Below, in pieces: positions 33,393 through 42,255 of a stretch of 64,000 nucleotides of DNA (position 1 is its first letter; every line of letters begins with the position of its first letter). Origin of the DNA: CAZEAC01 sp964510065 (GTDB lineage Bacteria; Bdellovibrionota_C; UBA2361; CAIXSY01); the NCBI GenBank assembly GCA_964510065.1, contig CAZEAC010000007.1, forward strand, positions 25,492 to 89,491, written 5' to 3'. The position numbers and the translations under genes are program-made. The notes beneath the pieces are model-generated. The model worked only from the letters and a program-made list of their open reading frames with translations. It was not told the origin of the DNA and ran no database searches.

Positions 33393-35399
33393 TTATGATA
33401 CCAGCTCGTCACTCGGTGCGCTTTCGGAAATCTCAGTTGGCTCTCCCGCGACATCTTCAACGGGCAAACCTTCCTGTGCTCCCTCCTGCGAATCATCTTT
33501 AGCCCCAGGTCGCGGGCTGGAAATTTGCGTGGCACGTTTAACAAAAAGCTTCTCATCCCCCTTAAAGGTTGCCTGTTCGAGCTTTTCAATTACGCCCGGC
33601 GCTATCTCTTCGGGAACATCGACGAAGGAGTAGAGCGGCCTTAAGATAGAGCGCTTAATCTGATCTCGTTCAATGCCACCCTTCTCGAGAACGAGCGCGA
33701 GCAATGAATCGGTCGTTACCCCATCTTTCGAGCCGTGACCGATGTAAAGCCTTGCCTCTTTGGCTGGTGGAACGTACGGAGCGCGACCATTGCGGCCCTC
33801 GCTTCGCGACTCGCCACGTGAATCGCCATAGCCGCCTTCGCTGCCTCCCTCATCGGAGTAGCGTGTGTCCTCGGACTCGCCGCCACCCGAATTGTCAGCG
33901 CCTGAATATTCAGCGTTACGCCAAGAATCGCGCCTCTCCCCTCCGCCTTCATCATAGCTATCACGTCCGCCACGTCCGCCACGGCGGCGATCGCGTCGAT
34001 TGCCACGGCGGTCATCGCGCCACTCGTTGTCGCGAGGAGGTGCGTCTTCACGCTCGCGGCTGCTTGATCCGGCAGCCGACGGCAGCACGTCAAAGGTGTT
34101 GTGCACGAGTAATGCAACCATCTCTTCTTTTCTGTCATCACTTAAAATCATCGCCACAAGAGATGAAATACGCTCATCCGCTTTGAGGTTCTTCTGCTGG
34201 GCACGCTTTACGAGATTGTCTAACCGGGCCTTTAAGATTTGCTCACGTGGTGGTGCCTCGATTTTGAGGAACTGCACGGTGACGTTCTTCTTCAGGTAAT
34301 GGAACGCGGTAAGATCGATCGGTGTTGCCAAGCTGATCACTTTCTTCGTCGGAGACCCACCTCGTGAAACTCGTGAACGCGATACATATACTTCCGGATC
34401 GGTATGTAGCGAGTGGTTAATTACCATCTCGATGTCGGTCAGATTGGAGTTCTTGGCCGCGATATCAGTCAAAACAAGTGCCACTGCTTCGCCCGACTTT
34501 AATGCCTCGATCGCCGAATCAGCACGTTGTGGCGAAACGTAGCCGACGAGCTTTCGGGTAGTAATGCCACGCTTTCGAAGCATGACGTCGGTGAGATCCG
34601 CATCGGAGGGCGTGTTGCAAAACACCGCAGTAGTAGGATAGCCCTCAGCTTCGATAAGGTCGGCAAGAATGTTTGGCTTTGCCAAAAGTTCGGCGGGAAG
34701 TTCGACATAGCCGTGCACCATGTCTTCGAGTGCGGTTAGCGGCTGTTGCGGGGCCTGGACCTCTTCAACGTCTTGTGAGCTTGCGCCGCTGGAAAGTTGA
34801 ACTTCTTTCGCGCCGGAGAGGTACTTATTTATAAAATTCGAGATGTTGAGCAATGGATCTTTTCGAATCAACACTACCTGGGTCTGTTGAAGATCGTGCA
34901 GGAGATTAAGAATTTCCTCGACCTTTCCCGAGATTATCTCACGCTCGCAGCCGTCGAGAATAATTCTCCCCACGCCGCTCCCGTCGATCAATCCCTCGTC
35001 AAACGCACCCAATAGGCCGGCGGCTGCCGCAACGATTGCTCGCGAGCTGCTGAGAATATTCTTTGGTGGGCGATGCCGGCCCGAACTCATTTTAGCATAG
35101 GGGACGCGAAGGTCGCCAAGTTCACGGCACACCTGCTCAACGGCATCATCGGAATCAAGTACAATAAGGGTACGCTCTTTGCGTTCGCCGAGAAGTGCGA
35201 CAAATGCGCAGTAAGCCTGCACGGCCTGACCTCGCGAGGTCTGGTCAATTGTGCTTGTGACGTTTGTGCAGACGACGTTGCCGCCGCTCGCCAATGCTTC
35301 AATGAACGAAATCTGTTGCTCGCTTGGTGCGCTTAGACCAAAATCCTTTATTCTGCTTACAATTTCTGCCTGATTTGCCAGTGCTACTGCTTCTGCCAC
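33393..35399 (-). CDS. DEAD-box-like protein with degenerate ATPase motifs and DbpA-type RNA-binding domain
   Basis: The 668-residue protein has the outline of a DEAD-box RNA helicase: Q-motif-like PSEQQISFIEALASG, a helicase C-terminal core (PTTAVFCNTPSDADLTD, SPQRADSAIEALKSGEAVALVLTDIAAK), an Arg/Gly/Ser/Asp-rich linker (about 455-550) and a DbpA-type domain (about 555-625; RLYIGHGSKDGVTTDSLLAL). The Walker A position reads NVTSTIDQTSRGQ instead of A..GSGKT. The DEAD box reads ILDGCER. The HRxGRxxR box reads YVSRSRVSRGG. It is therefore probably an RNA-binding protein without helicase activity. The homology call is firm; loss of activity is inferred. Confidence 0.82.
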   Translation of the reverse strand: MAEAVALANQAEIVSRIKDFGLSAPSEQQISFIEALASGGNVVCTNVTSTIDQTSRGQAVQAYCAFVALLGERKERTLIVLDSDDAVEQVCRELGDLRVPYAKMSSGRHRPPKNILSSSRAIVAAAAGLLGAFDEGLIDGSGVGRIILDGCEREIISGKVEEILNLLHDLQQTQVVLIRKDPLLNISNFINKYLSGAKEVQLSSGASSQDVEEVQAPQQPLTALEDMVHGYVELPAELLAKPNILADLIEAEGYPTTAVFCNTPSDADLTDVMLRKRGITTRKLVGYVSPQRADSAIEALKSGEAVALVLTDIAAKNSNLTDIEMVINHSLHTDPEVYVSRSRVSRGGSPTKKVISLATPIDLTAFHYLKKNVTVQFLKIEAPPREQILKARLDNLVKRAQQKNLKADERISSLVAMILSDDRKEEMVALLVHNTFDVLPSAAGSSSREREDAPPRDNEWRDDRRGNRRDRRRGGRGGRDSYDEGGGERRDSWRNAEYSGADNSGGGESEDTRYSDEGGSEGGYGDSRGESRSEGRNGRAPYVPPAKEARLYIGHGSKDGVTTDSLLALVLEKGGIERDQIKRSILRPLYSFVDVPEEIAPGVIEKLEQATFKGDEKLFVKRATQISSPRPGAKDDSQEGAQEGLPVEDVAGEPTEISESAPSDELVS

Positions 35400-35593
35400 G
35401 TTTGCATCTCCTTAGGATTAAAATTAATTTAGACTCCTGTCTTGATTGCCGACCCGAAAATTCTGCGGTAACGTTCTCCAGGAAAAAAATGTATGAGTTC
35501 GCTACCGTCCATCGTATGGAAAAGAATCCACATTAACGTGTGCATTAATGTGTGTGGTCCGTTCCGCGCGCCAATTCCTATGCCAACTTTCTT

Positions 35594-36868
35594 ATGCCAA
35601 TTCCTATGCCAATTTTTAATTTGACAGCTGCATTAACAGTGTCTTTGACAGTTTCATTGGCAGTTTCATTGACTGCGTGTGCGCCTATTCCTACTCGGCA
35701 AGATTTTCAGCTTCGCCAGGATTTTCAGCCTAGACTTCAGCCAGGGGCTGCCGAGCCGGTCAATCAGACCCCCAGTAATAATCTAGATGGGCTCCAAATA
35801 CAACATCCTGAGAATAATAAAGATATAACGAACACTTGGGCCACGGCGGCGACGTTTAATGAGGCCGATGTGACAGTTTTTGACGTCTCGAAGCTTGCCC
35901 CAAAGGCGGCAAAGAGCTCTGAAATTGTTACACTTATTAAGTGTGGTCTGCCATCGGACCAGCAGCTTTTGGCTGTCGATACCGATGGTAAAGTCGTTGT
36001 TTGGGATCTGCGCACCGATCGCGGGTATACCCTTATTGAGCTCGGATATCGCCCGAGTGTGGCTCGACTTTCACCTACCTGCCGATATCTCGCGGCAAGC
36101 AGCGGAAATGTTGTTGGAGTTACTGATTTGGTTCAGCGTCGGGAGATAGCGCGCCTCTCTCGAATTAGAGCCCGCACCACCGCGCTTGAATGGGCTTCGA
36201 GTGTTGACCAGATATATTTTGGTGTCAGCGATTCATCGGTGTACCTTTGGAAATTCTTGGAGCCGGAGGGTGGGCCTGATGATCCGAATCTCGAGCGCTA
36301 TGTTGGTCATTCTTCGGTGATTAAGGCGCTTGCAAGTTTTCCTCGCGGACGGGTCTTCTTTTCGGCGGATTGGGCAGGAACGCTCAGTGCATGGTTACGC
36401 TTTGATGCGGATCCGCAACAGGGCGAATATGATGTTAATATATTTGGCGACGGTTTCTTTTCTGAGAAAGTACAGCGAGTTACTGCGAACAGATCGGCGG
36501 ATGGGCCTGCAATTGTCAATCTTCTCGCGATGAACAGTTTTATAGTTGGTGCGACTGACGCTGGAGACCTCGAACTTTGGCAAAATCGTGGATTTAAGAA
36601 AGCCACTAGTGTGGAAGCGCATAAAGGCTCCATATATGGCATCGCGGGAAGTCCATCGGGGGAGCTAATTGCTTCTGCGGGTCGTGATGAGAAATTAAAA
36701 GTTTTTCGAATCAACGAATCAATGCAAAATGAAGAACGTGTAGTTGAACTAAACGAGATTCAATCCGTGCAGCTTTCAGGGGTTCGTGCACTTACGTTTA
36801 GTGATGAGCGGCATGTGTATGCCGGTACTGCGGCGGGTGGCATCGCCGAAATTTTGATTGACGGATAG
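35594..36868 (+). CDS. WD40-repeat lipoprotein
   Basis: The 424-residue protein is predicted to be a lipoprotein with a WD40-type beta-propeller. The signal contains a tandem four-residue repeat (LTVSLTVSLAVSLTAC) that ends in the lipobox Cys. Propeller blades are visible as DGKVVVWDLRTD, DSSVYLWKFLEP, DWAGTLSAWLRF, AGDLELWQN and RDEKLKVFRI. The start is uncertain: in-frame ATGs at 35594 and 35606 and a GTG at 35552 lie within a repeated DNA sequence, with no good ribosome site. It ends directly against lspA, which encodes the peptidase needed to process it. Confidence 0.8.
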   Translation: MPIPMPIFNLTAALTVSLTVSLAVSLTACAPIPTRQDFQLRQDFQPRLQPGAAEPVNQTPSNNLDGLQIQHPENNKDITNTWATAATFNEADVTVFDVSKLAPKAAKSSEIVTLIKCGLPSDQQLLAVDTDGKVVVWDLRTDRGYTLIELGYRPSVARLSPTCRYLAASSGNVVGVTDLVQRREIARLSRIRARTTALEWASSVDQIYFGVSDSSVYLWKFLEPEGGPDDPNLERYVGHSSVIKALASFPRGRVFFSADWAGTLSAWLRFDADPQQGEYDVNIFGDGFFSEKVQRVTANRSADGPAIVNLLAMNSFIVGATDAGDLELWQNRGFKKATSVEAHKGSIYGIAGSPSGELIASAGRDEKLKVFRINESMQNEERVVELNEIQSVQLSGVRALTFSDERHVYAGTAAGGIAEILIDG

Positions 36869-37441
36869 GTGAGAGTAATGAATTGCAAAGAGCCGCACAC
36901 TGCGGATTCTAGACTCCGAGATAGCGGGTTAAAAGCGCTTTTTATTGTTATGGCTATAAGTGCGGTCGTGGCAGTTCTTGATCAGGTTTCGAAAAATATT
37001 GCGCTGAGCGCCATGGAACCAGGCGAGCAGCATCCGGTTATTCCCGGCTTTTTTAATATTGTGCTTGTCTTTAATCGTGGAGCTGCGTTCGGAATGTTTT
37101 CAGGCCTTGATGACGGTATAAGGCACTATGCTCTGGGTGCGGCGACGTTGCTGGCATTATGTGCGGTGTTTTACTTCCTTTACAAGGAGTTTAAGAAAAG
37201 CGCGATTAGTCGTTTTGCTTTAGCGCTGATTCTTGGTGGTGCAGTAGGGAACATTATTGATCGTGTTGGGCGCGGGGAGGTTGTTGATTTTCTTGACTTC
37301 TATTTTAGCGAATACCATTGGCCGGCCTTTAACGTGGCAGATAGCGCAATATGCGTCGGCGTTGGCTTGTTACTACTTTTTGGTAATCGCCGGGCTTATA
37401 AAGTGAGCAGCGAGCCTCACCTGAAAATTGGCGAATCGTAA
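36869..37441 (+). CDS. lspA: Lipoprotein signal peptidase (signal peptidase II)
   Basis: LspA cleaves the signal peptide of prolipoproteins in the inner membrane. The 190-residue protein has four membrane helices and the family motifs DQVSKN, FNRGAAFGMF, GGAVGNIIDR and FNVADSAI, with the two catalytic Asp residues in the last two. The GTG at 36869 follows the WD40 gene stop with no gap; an ATG at 36878 is a possible alternative. This is the only lspA in the window and serves the many lipoproteins around it. Confidence 0.95.
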   Translation: MRVMNCKEPHTADSRLRDSGLKALFIVMAISAVVAVLDQVSKNIALSAMEPGEQHPVIPGFFNIVLVFNRGAAFGMFSGLDDGIRHYALGAATLLALCAVFYFLYKEFKKSAISRFALALILGGAVGNIIDRVGRGEVVDFLDFYFSEYHWPAFNVADSAICVGVGLLLLFGNRRAYKVSSEPHLKIGES

Positions 37442-37445
37442 GTAG

Positions 37446-37799
37446 TTACCGCACCAGTTCAATGCTTGCCGATAGCTCCGCGGCTCCGATGTCCGCCTCG
37501 AGCTTCGCAAGCTGGACCTTCACTGCTTTTGCTAAAGGGTTCTCAAGAAGTAGTTCGGCGAGCCCGAGTACTGCCGTTTCGGCGAGATAGAAGCGATGCT
37601 CTTGAATAAATGTGCGCGCTGTCGTCGCCGTTTTGGCCCAATCGACTGTGCTTTCGCAGCATTGAGCGTTGCGGCTCAGGCTAAAATCACAACGTATCTC
37701 AATGTTCAGTGAAAGCCTCTGTTCGTGCAATCTTTCGGCTGGATTTATCCCCAGAATCGCCGGAAAGACCAGTTCCTTGATCGAAATTATGCCGTCCAT
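37446..37799 (-). CDS. folB: Dihydroneopterin aldolase
   Basis: FolB converts dihydroneopterin to hydroxymethyl-dihydropterin in folate synthesis. The 117-residue protein has family length and landmarks: ISIKELVFPAILGINPAER at the start, a central VDWAKTATTARTFIQEHRFYLAETAVLGLAE, and VKVQLAKLEA at the end. The expected catalytic Glu and Lys fall in these segments. It converges with lspA, four bases apart. Confidence 0.88.
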   Translation of the reverse strand: MDGIISIKELVFPAILGINPAERLHEQRLSLNIEIRCDFSLSRNAQCCESTVDWAKTATTARTFIQEHRFYLAETAVLGLAELLLENPLAKAVKVQLAKLEADIGAAELSASIELVR

Positions 37800-37856
37800 T
37801 TTGCTGTTTTGCTTCTCCTTAGTTTGAGTTAGAGTTTATTACTATGTTCGTACGTT

Positions 37857-38204
37857 ATGAGTAAATTGACTGCATTAAATAGCATTAAAACCATGAAATT
37901 GTCGGCCTTTGTTTCCGTTGCGCTGAATTCGCTACTGCTCATGACATTCTTACTTAGCGGCTGCTCGAGCCAGCCTCCGAGCGCAATTGAAAATGGCGCG
38001 CTTACAAACTCGCCTGGTGGAGCCGCGGGCGCCCTAGGTGGCGAGGATATCAACGGCGACCCGGAGAAGTCTGTTGAAGAGCGAGCTGCCGAGCAAAAGC
38101 TTATAATTGAGCGCCAGCGCAAGGAGATTGAGCGTCAAAAACGCGAAATCGACGAGCTCCGCCGACAGCGCTATTACAACGAACGTTTGAAGAAATACGA
38201 ATAA
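37857..38204 (+). CDS. Small lipoprotein with C-terminal coiled coil
   Basis: The 115-residue frame holds a lipoprotein signal with lipobox LSGC, a Gly/Ala/Asn linker and a highly charged coiled coil (IERQRKEIERQKREIDELRR). The first ATG (37857) leaves a 12-residue extension; ATG 37893 (MKLSAFVSV) gives a more normal signal. Neither has a clear ribosome site. It shares the REI(D/E)ELRR end of its coil with the next two genes and is probably a member of the same small paralogous set. Confidence 0.7.
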   Translation: MSKLTALNSIKTMKLSAFVSVALNSLLLMTFLLSGCSSQPPSAIENGALTNSPGGAAGALGGEDINGDPEKSVEERAAEQKLIIERQRKEIERQKREIDELRRQRYYNERLKKYE

Positions 38205-38250
38205 CGGCTACGTGGGGATTGGAAGGTAAAAGGAAAATAAGGAGACAATA

Positions 38251-39240
38251 ATGATAATAGTGCATAGCAGGGCAAGGTTAGGCACAGGCGTTCTCGGAGC
38301 GGCGTTGCTTCTCTTGGCTGGCTGTACCGAACCGGGCGAAACCACCGGAATGGGCGCGGCTACGGGCAGTGCGATCGGCGCTGGTGTTGGTGCAATTATT
38401 GGCAGCCAGACCGGAGGTGCCGGAGCAGGTCTCGTCCTCGGTGCGGTTGCTGGCGGTGGCACTGGCGCGCTCATTGCGAATTCGCTTGAGGCGCAGGAGA
38501 AAGGAATTCGGAATCAGGAAGAGGCCCTTGAACGCCAAGAACAAACGATTCAGGCGCAACGTCGTGAGATAGAAGAGCTTCGCCGTGGCGGTGGCTCTGA
38601 TACCTATTCTTCGTTTTCGGGGAGCTCTTCGACTCAATCGGCACGTCCTCAAGAGCTTAGTTCGGATCAGCAGCGCATGAAAGATGCCTACGCTCGCGCA
38701 AAGCCACTTCGCGAAAATGATCTGATTGGTTCGCGGCGTGACATTTACGAGGGAAGCGCCGCCTATCAGGGAGGTTCCGTAAATCGAGGGACTTTTACCC
38801 GTGAATCTGCGCAGCCGGATCGCCCACGGCGCGTAGTTGATGACCAGCAAATTGCGACAACTCGCGGGAGCGCTTTTGATTCGGGCGCGCCAAATATTGG
38901 AAGTATCGCCGATGAGAGTGGGTACGGAAATGACGCGGCGAAGTCAGATAGTAGTGTTCCTGACAGTAACGCGGCGTTTCGTGTTTCAAGCACTGAATGT
39001 CGCGAAGCGGAACAGGAGGTAAAGAAAGGCCAAGATGCGCTTGAAAGCGCAGATAAACTGTTCCATCTTCGTCGCGCGCTACGGCTCTGCCCGACGAACC
39101 CGACCTATCACAATCAGCTAGGTGAGCTGTACCTCTCGCTTAACCGAAAGAGCGATGCAGAGTATGAGTTCAAAGAGGCCTTAGCGCTGAATCCAACCTA
39201 CGCAATGGCTGAGCAGAATCTGGAGCGGGTAAGGAGATAA
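38251..39240 (+). CDS. Glycine-zipper lipoprotein with coiled coil and C-terminal TPR
   Basis: The 329-residue protein starts at ATG 38251 after AAGGAGAC. A lipobox (LAGC) follows the signal, then a glycine zipper (about 30-75; AIGAGVGAIIGSQTGG), a coiled coil ending REIEELRR, a Ser/Arg-rich linker and a C-terminal segment with two TPR-like helical repeats (LRLCPTNPTYHNQLGELYLS, ALALNPTYAMAEQNLERV). Glycine zippers insert into membranes. It is followed by the OmpA-like paralogue four bases later, indicating one operon. Confidence 0.8.
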   Translation: MIIVHSRARLGTGVLGAALLLLAGCTEPGETTGMGAATGSAIGAGVGAIIGSQTGGAGAGLVLGAVAGGGTGALIANSLEAQEKGIRNQEEALERQEQTIQAQRREIEELRRGGGSDTYSSFSGSSSTQSARPQELSSDQQRMKDAYARAKPLRENDLIGSRRDIYEGSAAYQGGSVNRGTFTRESAQPDRPRRVVDDQQIATTRGSAFDSGAPNIGSIADESGYGNDAAKSDSSVPDSNAAFRVSSTECREAEQEVKKGQDALESADKLFHLRRALRLCPTNPTYHNQLGELYLSLNRKSDAEYEFKEALALNPTYAMAEQNLERVRR

Positions 39241-39243
39241 TAA

Positions 39244-39957
39244 ATGCACGGCTCCAAGACACGACAGTTCTCGATCGCACTACTGTTTTTGACTCTTACC
39301 CTCGCGTTTAACGGCTGTGAGAATTCGCGCTTCGGAGCACGCGAGAAAGGTGCGCTGGGGGGCGCTGCAGTTGGTGCCGGTCTGGGAGCAATTATCGGAA
39401 ATCAGGTGGGTAGCCCTGGGGCCGGAGTAGCTATCGGATCGGCGATCGGTGCGGTTTCCGGCGGTCTGATTGGGAATCAAATTGATGCTAATCAACAGGT
39501 GCTTGATGACCGCGAAGCACGGTTGAAGGCTCAAGAACGCGAATTAGAAGAGAATCGCAAAATTATAGACGAGCTTCGCCGCCGCGGTGCAGATGTACGT
39601 AGTTCAGATCGCGGCGTAGTTGTCAATCTACCAGACGTGTTGTTTGAGTTTGATAGTGCGAGGCTTACCACCGCGGCGAGTCGTACGGTGCGAGAAATTG
39701 CTTCGGTAGTGGGGGGGATTCCCGACCGGCGCATCTCGGTTGAAGGACACACCGATTCGTTAGGTACCGTTGCGTACAATCAAAAGCTCTCTGAAAACCG
39801 CGCACGAAGCGTCGCACAGGAGCTTTCGACAAATGGTATTTCACGGCGCCAGATTGTAACTCGAGGTTTCGGTGAAAGTGATCCTATCTCGAGCAATCAG
39901 ACTGAGAATGGGCGACGACGAAATCGCCGAGTCGAAGTAGTAATAGAAAACCGCTAG
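39244..39957 (+). CDS. OmpA-family lipoprotein with glycine zipper
   Basis: The 237-residue protein has a lipoprotein signal (FNGC), a glycine zipper (about 32-75), a coiled coil ending KIIDELRR and a C-terminal OmpA domain (about 115-237). The OmpA domain is shown by VLFEFDSARLTTAA, EGHTDSLG, NQKLSENRARSV and GFGESDPISSNQTENGRRRNRRVEV. OmpA domains bind peptidoglycan, so this protein should tie the outer membrane to the wall. It is an operon partner of the TPR paralogue. Confidence 0.92.
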   Translation: MHGSKTRQFSIALLFLTLTLAFNGCENSRFGAREKGALGGAAVGAGLGAIIGNQVGSPGAGVAIGSAIGAVSGGLIGNQIDANQQVLDDREARLKAQERELEENRKIIDELRRRGADVRSSDRGVVVNLPDVLFEFDSARLTTAASRTVREIASVVGGIPDRRISVEGHTDSLGTVAYNQKLSENRARSVAQELSTNGISRRQIVTRGFGESDPISSNQTENGRRRNRRVEVVIENR

Positions 39958-41210
39958 CCTGCAAGTGCTTCTTTCTGGTGTACCACCACTGGGGCGGCTC
40001 CCTCTAAGATCACTTCGGGGGTAACGATTATTTCCTTTATCGACGGGTTGCTTGGTACGTCATACATCACGTCGAGCATGCACTCTTCGATAATTCCGCG
40101 CAGCCCACGCGCGCCAGTCTTCTTCTCAATTGCCTTTTTCGCAATGGCCGCGAGCGCTTCTTCAGTAAAAGAGAGCGAGGCGCCCTCCATGCCGAGGAGA
40201 TGCTGATACTGTTTAGTGAGTGCGTTTTTCGGCTCGGTGAGCACGCGAATGAGCGAGGCTTCGTCGAGCGATTCAAGAGCAGCGACTACCGGTACTCGAC
40301 CGATAAACTCAGGTATCATCCCAAATTTCAAAAGATCTTCGCACTCGATCTGATTAAGTAAGCGCCTTTCCGACGTTGGGTCGAGATCGACGATATTTGT
40401 GCCAAAGCCGAGGCTTTTCTTGCCAACGCGCTGACGGATGACTCGGTCGAGTCCTTCGAATGCGCCACCGACAATGAATAAGATATTAGTGGTATCGACC
40501 TGAATGAATTCCTGCTGGGGGTGTTTTCTTCCACCCTTAGGAGGAACATTAGCGCGAGTGCCCTCGAGAATTTTGAGCAGTGCCTGCTGCACTCCCTCGC
40601 CTGAGACGTCGCGAGTCACGGAGGGACCATCGCTTTTTCGCGCGATCTTATCGATTTCATCGATATATACGATTCCGCGTTGCGCCTTTTCAATGTCGTA
40701 CTCGGCAGCGTGAAGAAGATTGACGATGATGTTTTCCACGTCCTCGCCAACATAGCCGGCTTCGGTGAGGCTGGTTGCGTCAGCGATGGTGAAGGGGACA
40801 TCAAGAAATTTCGCCAATGTCTGCGCAAGCAATGTTTTGCCTGACCCGGTAGGTCCAAGGAGCAAAATATTCGATTTGTGGAGTTCTACCTCCGCGCGTG
40901 GATGTTGATTGTTCTGAATTCTCTTGTAGTGATTATGCACGGCAACCGAGAGAACCTTTTTAGCGTGCTCTTGACCGATCACATACTGATCAAGGTGCGC
41001 CAGAATATCCTTCGGTGAAGGAATTGGTAGCCTCTGACCGAATGAAGTCTGGTGATCGAGCTCTTCATGGAGAATGTCGTTGCAGAGTTCAACGCACTCG
41101 TCGCAGATATATACTCCAGGACCAGCGACGAGCTTTCTTACTTCATCCTGTGTTTTTTCACAGAATGAACAGACTAAGTTGATGCCGCTCTTACTATGCT
41201 CTCTGGCCAT
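39954..41210 (-). CDS. clpX: ATP-dependent protease ATP-binding subunit ClpX
   Basis: ClpX unfolds proteins and feeds them to ClpP. The 418-residue protein has the N-terminal zinc finger (Cys14, 17, 36, 39), Walker A GPTGSGKT (residues 119-126), Walker B VYIDEIDKI, and the RKxGARGLR sensor 2 region. Nothing is missing. clpP is not adjacent, unlike in many bacteria. Its end overlaps the stop of the convergent OmpA-like gene by four bases. Confidence 0.97.
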   Translation of the reverse strand: MAREHSKSGINLVCSFCEKTQDEVRKLVAGPGVYICDECVELCNDILHEELDHQTSFGQRLPIPSPKDILAHLDQYVIGQEHAKKVLSVAVHNHYKRIQNNQHPRAEVELHKSNILLLGPTGSGKTLLAQTLAKFLDVPFTIADATSLTEAGYVGEDVENIIVNLLHAAEYDIEKAQRGIVYIDEIDKIARKSDGPSVTRDVSGEGVQQALLKILEGTRANVPPKGGRKHPQQEFIQVDTTNILFIVGGAFEGLDRVIRQRVGKKSLGFGTNIVDLDPTSERRLLNQIECEDLLKFGMIPEFIGRVPVVAALESLDEASLIRVLTEPKNALTKQYQHLLGMEGASLSFTEEALAAIAKKAIEKKTGARGLRGIIEECMLDVMYDVPSNPSIKEIIVTPEVILEGAAPVVVHQKEALAG

Positions 41211-41394
41211 CGCCCATCCCCGTTACAAAATACGTAAAACCACTGCTTAGGATGGGTAGCTCCATCCTTATATCTCTTTCGATGCAGGGTGCTATCGAAG
41301 AGACGCCGCGGAGTACGTCTCAGTTAAGTAATAAGATCGACATGATCTCCGGGGGGCTTAACAGCTTGAAAAGAATAGGGCTAGTTTGTCGCCT

Positions 41395-41940
41395 CTAACT
41401 GTTTGAAACAACCGGAGTTTTGTGGCTAGAACGAATCCTGTGTGCTTTTAAAAATAAAGGCAGCGTTAGACTTATTCCGAGGACCGTCCCAAGGAGATTA
41501 AAACAAAGATCGCGGAGATCAAAAAAACGTTGTGGATGAATTCCCTGCAAGCATTCGTCGCAAAGACTTACCGCGCAGCTAATCAAAAGCGCTGCCAGTA
41601 AGCGCCTCTGTGTTGTGCCGTTTATAGCGCTCAATATAAAAATGGCGAGCGCACCGTAAATAGCAAGGTGGGTCAGCTCAATAAGCAATGGATTAAGTAA
41701 AAAGGCAAGGCCTGCAATTGCAGCCAAGGCACAAAACATCACGAGTATGCCTTTGATTCGCCTCATGTATAAAAGTTGTAAAATATAGCAGAGAAAAAGG
41801 ACCGAAATTGCTACTCCGAGCATCTGCAGTTGGCTTTGATCGAGTTGTTTGAACAGGCCTTGTAAGCGCCTGCCAAACGGCACGAGAAGAAAGATTAATA
41901 CTGTTTGCGCAATCGCCAGTATTTTCGCTATCCTTGTCAT
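41395..41940 (-). CDS. VanZ-like membrane protein
   Basis: The 181-residue protein has five or so membrane helices and the VanZ-family core (IYGALAIFILSAI, LLISCAVSLCDECLQGIHPQRFFDLRDLCFNLLGT). VanZ-like proteins are widespread and of uncertain function; one member affects teicoplanin resistance. Divergent from the following small gene; probably transcribed alone. Confidence 0.8.
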   Translation of the reverse strand: MTRIAKILAIAQTVLIFLLVPFGRRLQGLFKQLDQSQLQMLGVAISVLFLCYILQLLYMRRIKGILVMFCALAAIAGLAFLLNPLLIELTHLAIYGALAIFILSAINGTTQRRLLAALLISCAVSLCDECLQGIHPQRFFDLRDLCFNLLGTVLGISLTLPLFLKAHRIRSSHKTPVVSNS

Positions 41941-41973
41941 CGATTTGTGATTTAATTTTAACAGAGGACCGAT

Positions 41974-42189
41974 ATGAGCGAAACAGCAGCCCCGCAGAAA
42001 TTTAAGGTAAACGATCGAGTAAAGCGTGCTGACGGTGTTGGCGGCTTTGGCGTGGTAAAGGAAATTCGTTACGAGATAATCTCAAATGCTACCGAGGCAG
42101 CGAAAGAGAAAACCGCGATGATTAACGTTTTCTGGGATAACGGCACGTTGTCGTATCATGGCGCAAGCATGCTGGCGATAGCGAAGTAG
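41974..42189 (+). CDS. Small conserved-looking protein, SH3-like fold likely
   Basis: The 71-residue product starts at ATG 41974 after CAGAGGA. It reads as a small beta-barrel (FKVNDRVKRADGVGGFGVVKEI, MINVFWDNGTLSYHG), like KOW/CarD-type domains. No signal or membrane segment. The family is not recognised. It is followed 66 bases later by another small gene on the same strand. Confidence 0.6.
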   Translation: MSETAAPQKFKVNDRVKRADGVGGFGVVKEIRYEIISNATEAAKEKTAMINVFWDNGTLSYHGASMLAIAK

Positions 42190-42255
42190 ATTTCTCTTTG
42201 GTTGCCTTGCGAAGTTGTCTTATCATCGGGATCTACCACGAGGTAAGGACATCAA

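Noticed and set aside
41211..41394. Small hairpins between clpX and the VanZ-like gene, considered as a riboswitch
   Set aside because: The stems are short, and no known riboswitch core or conserved loop is visible.
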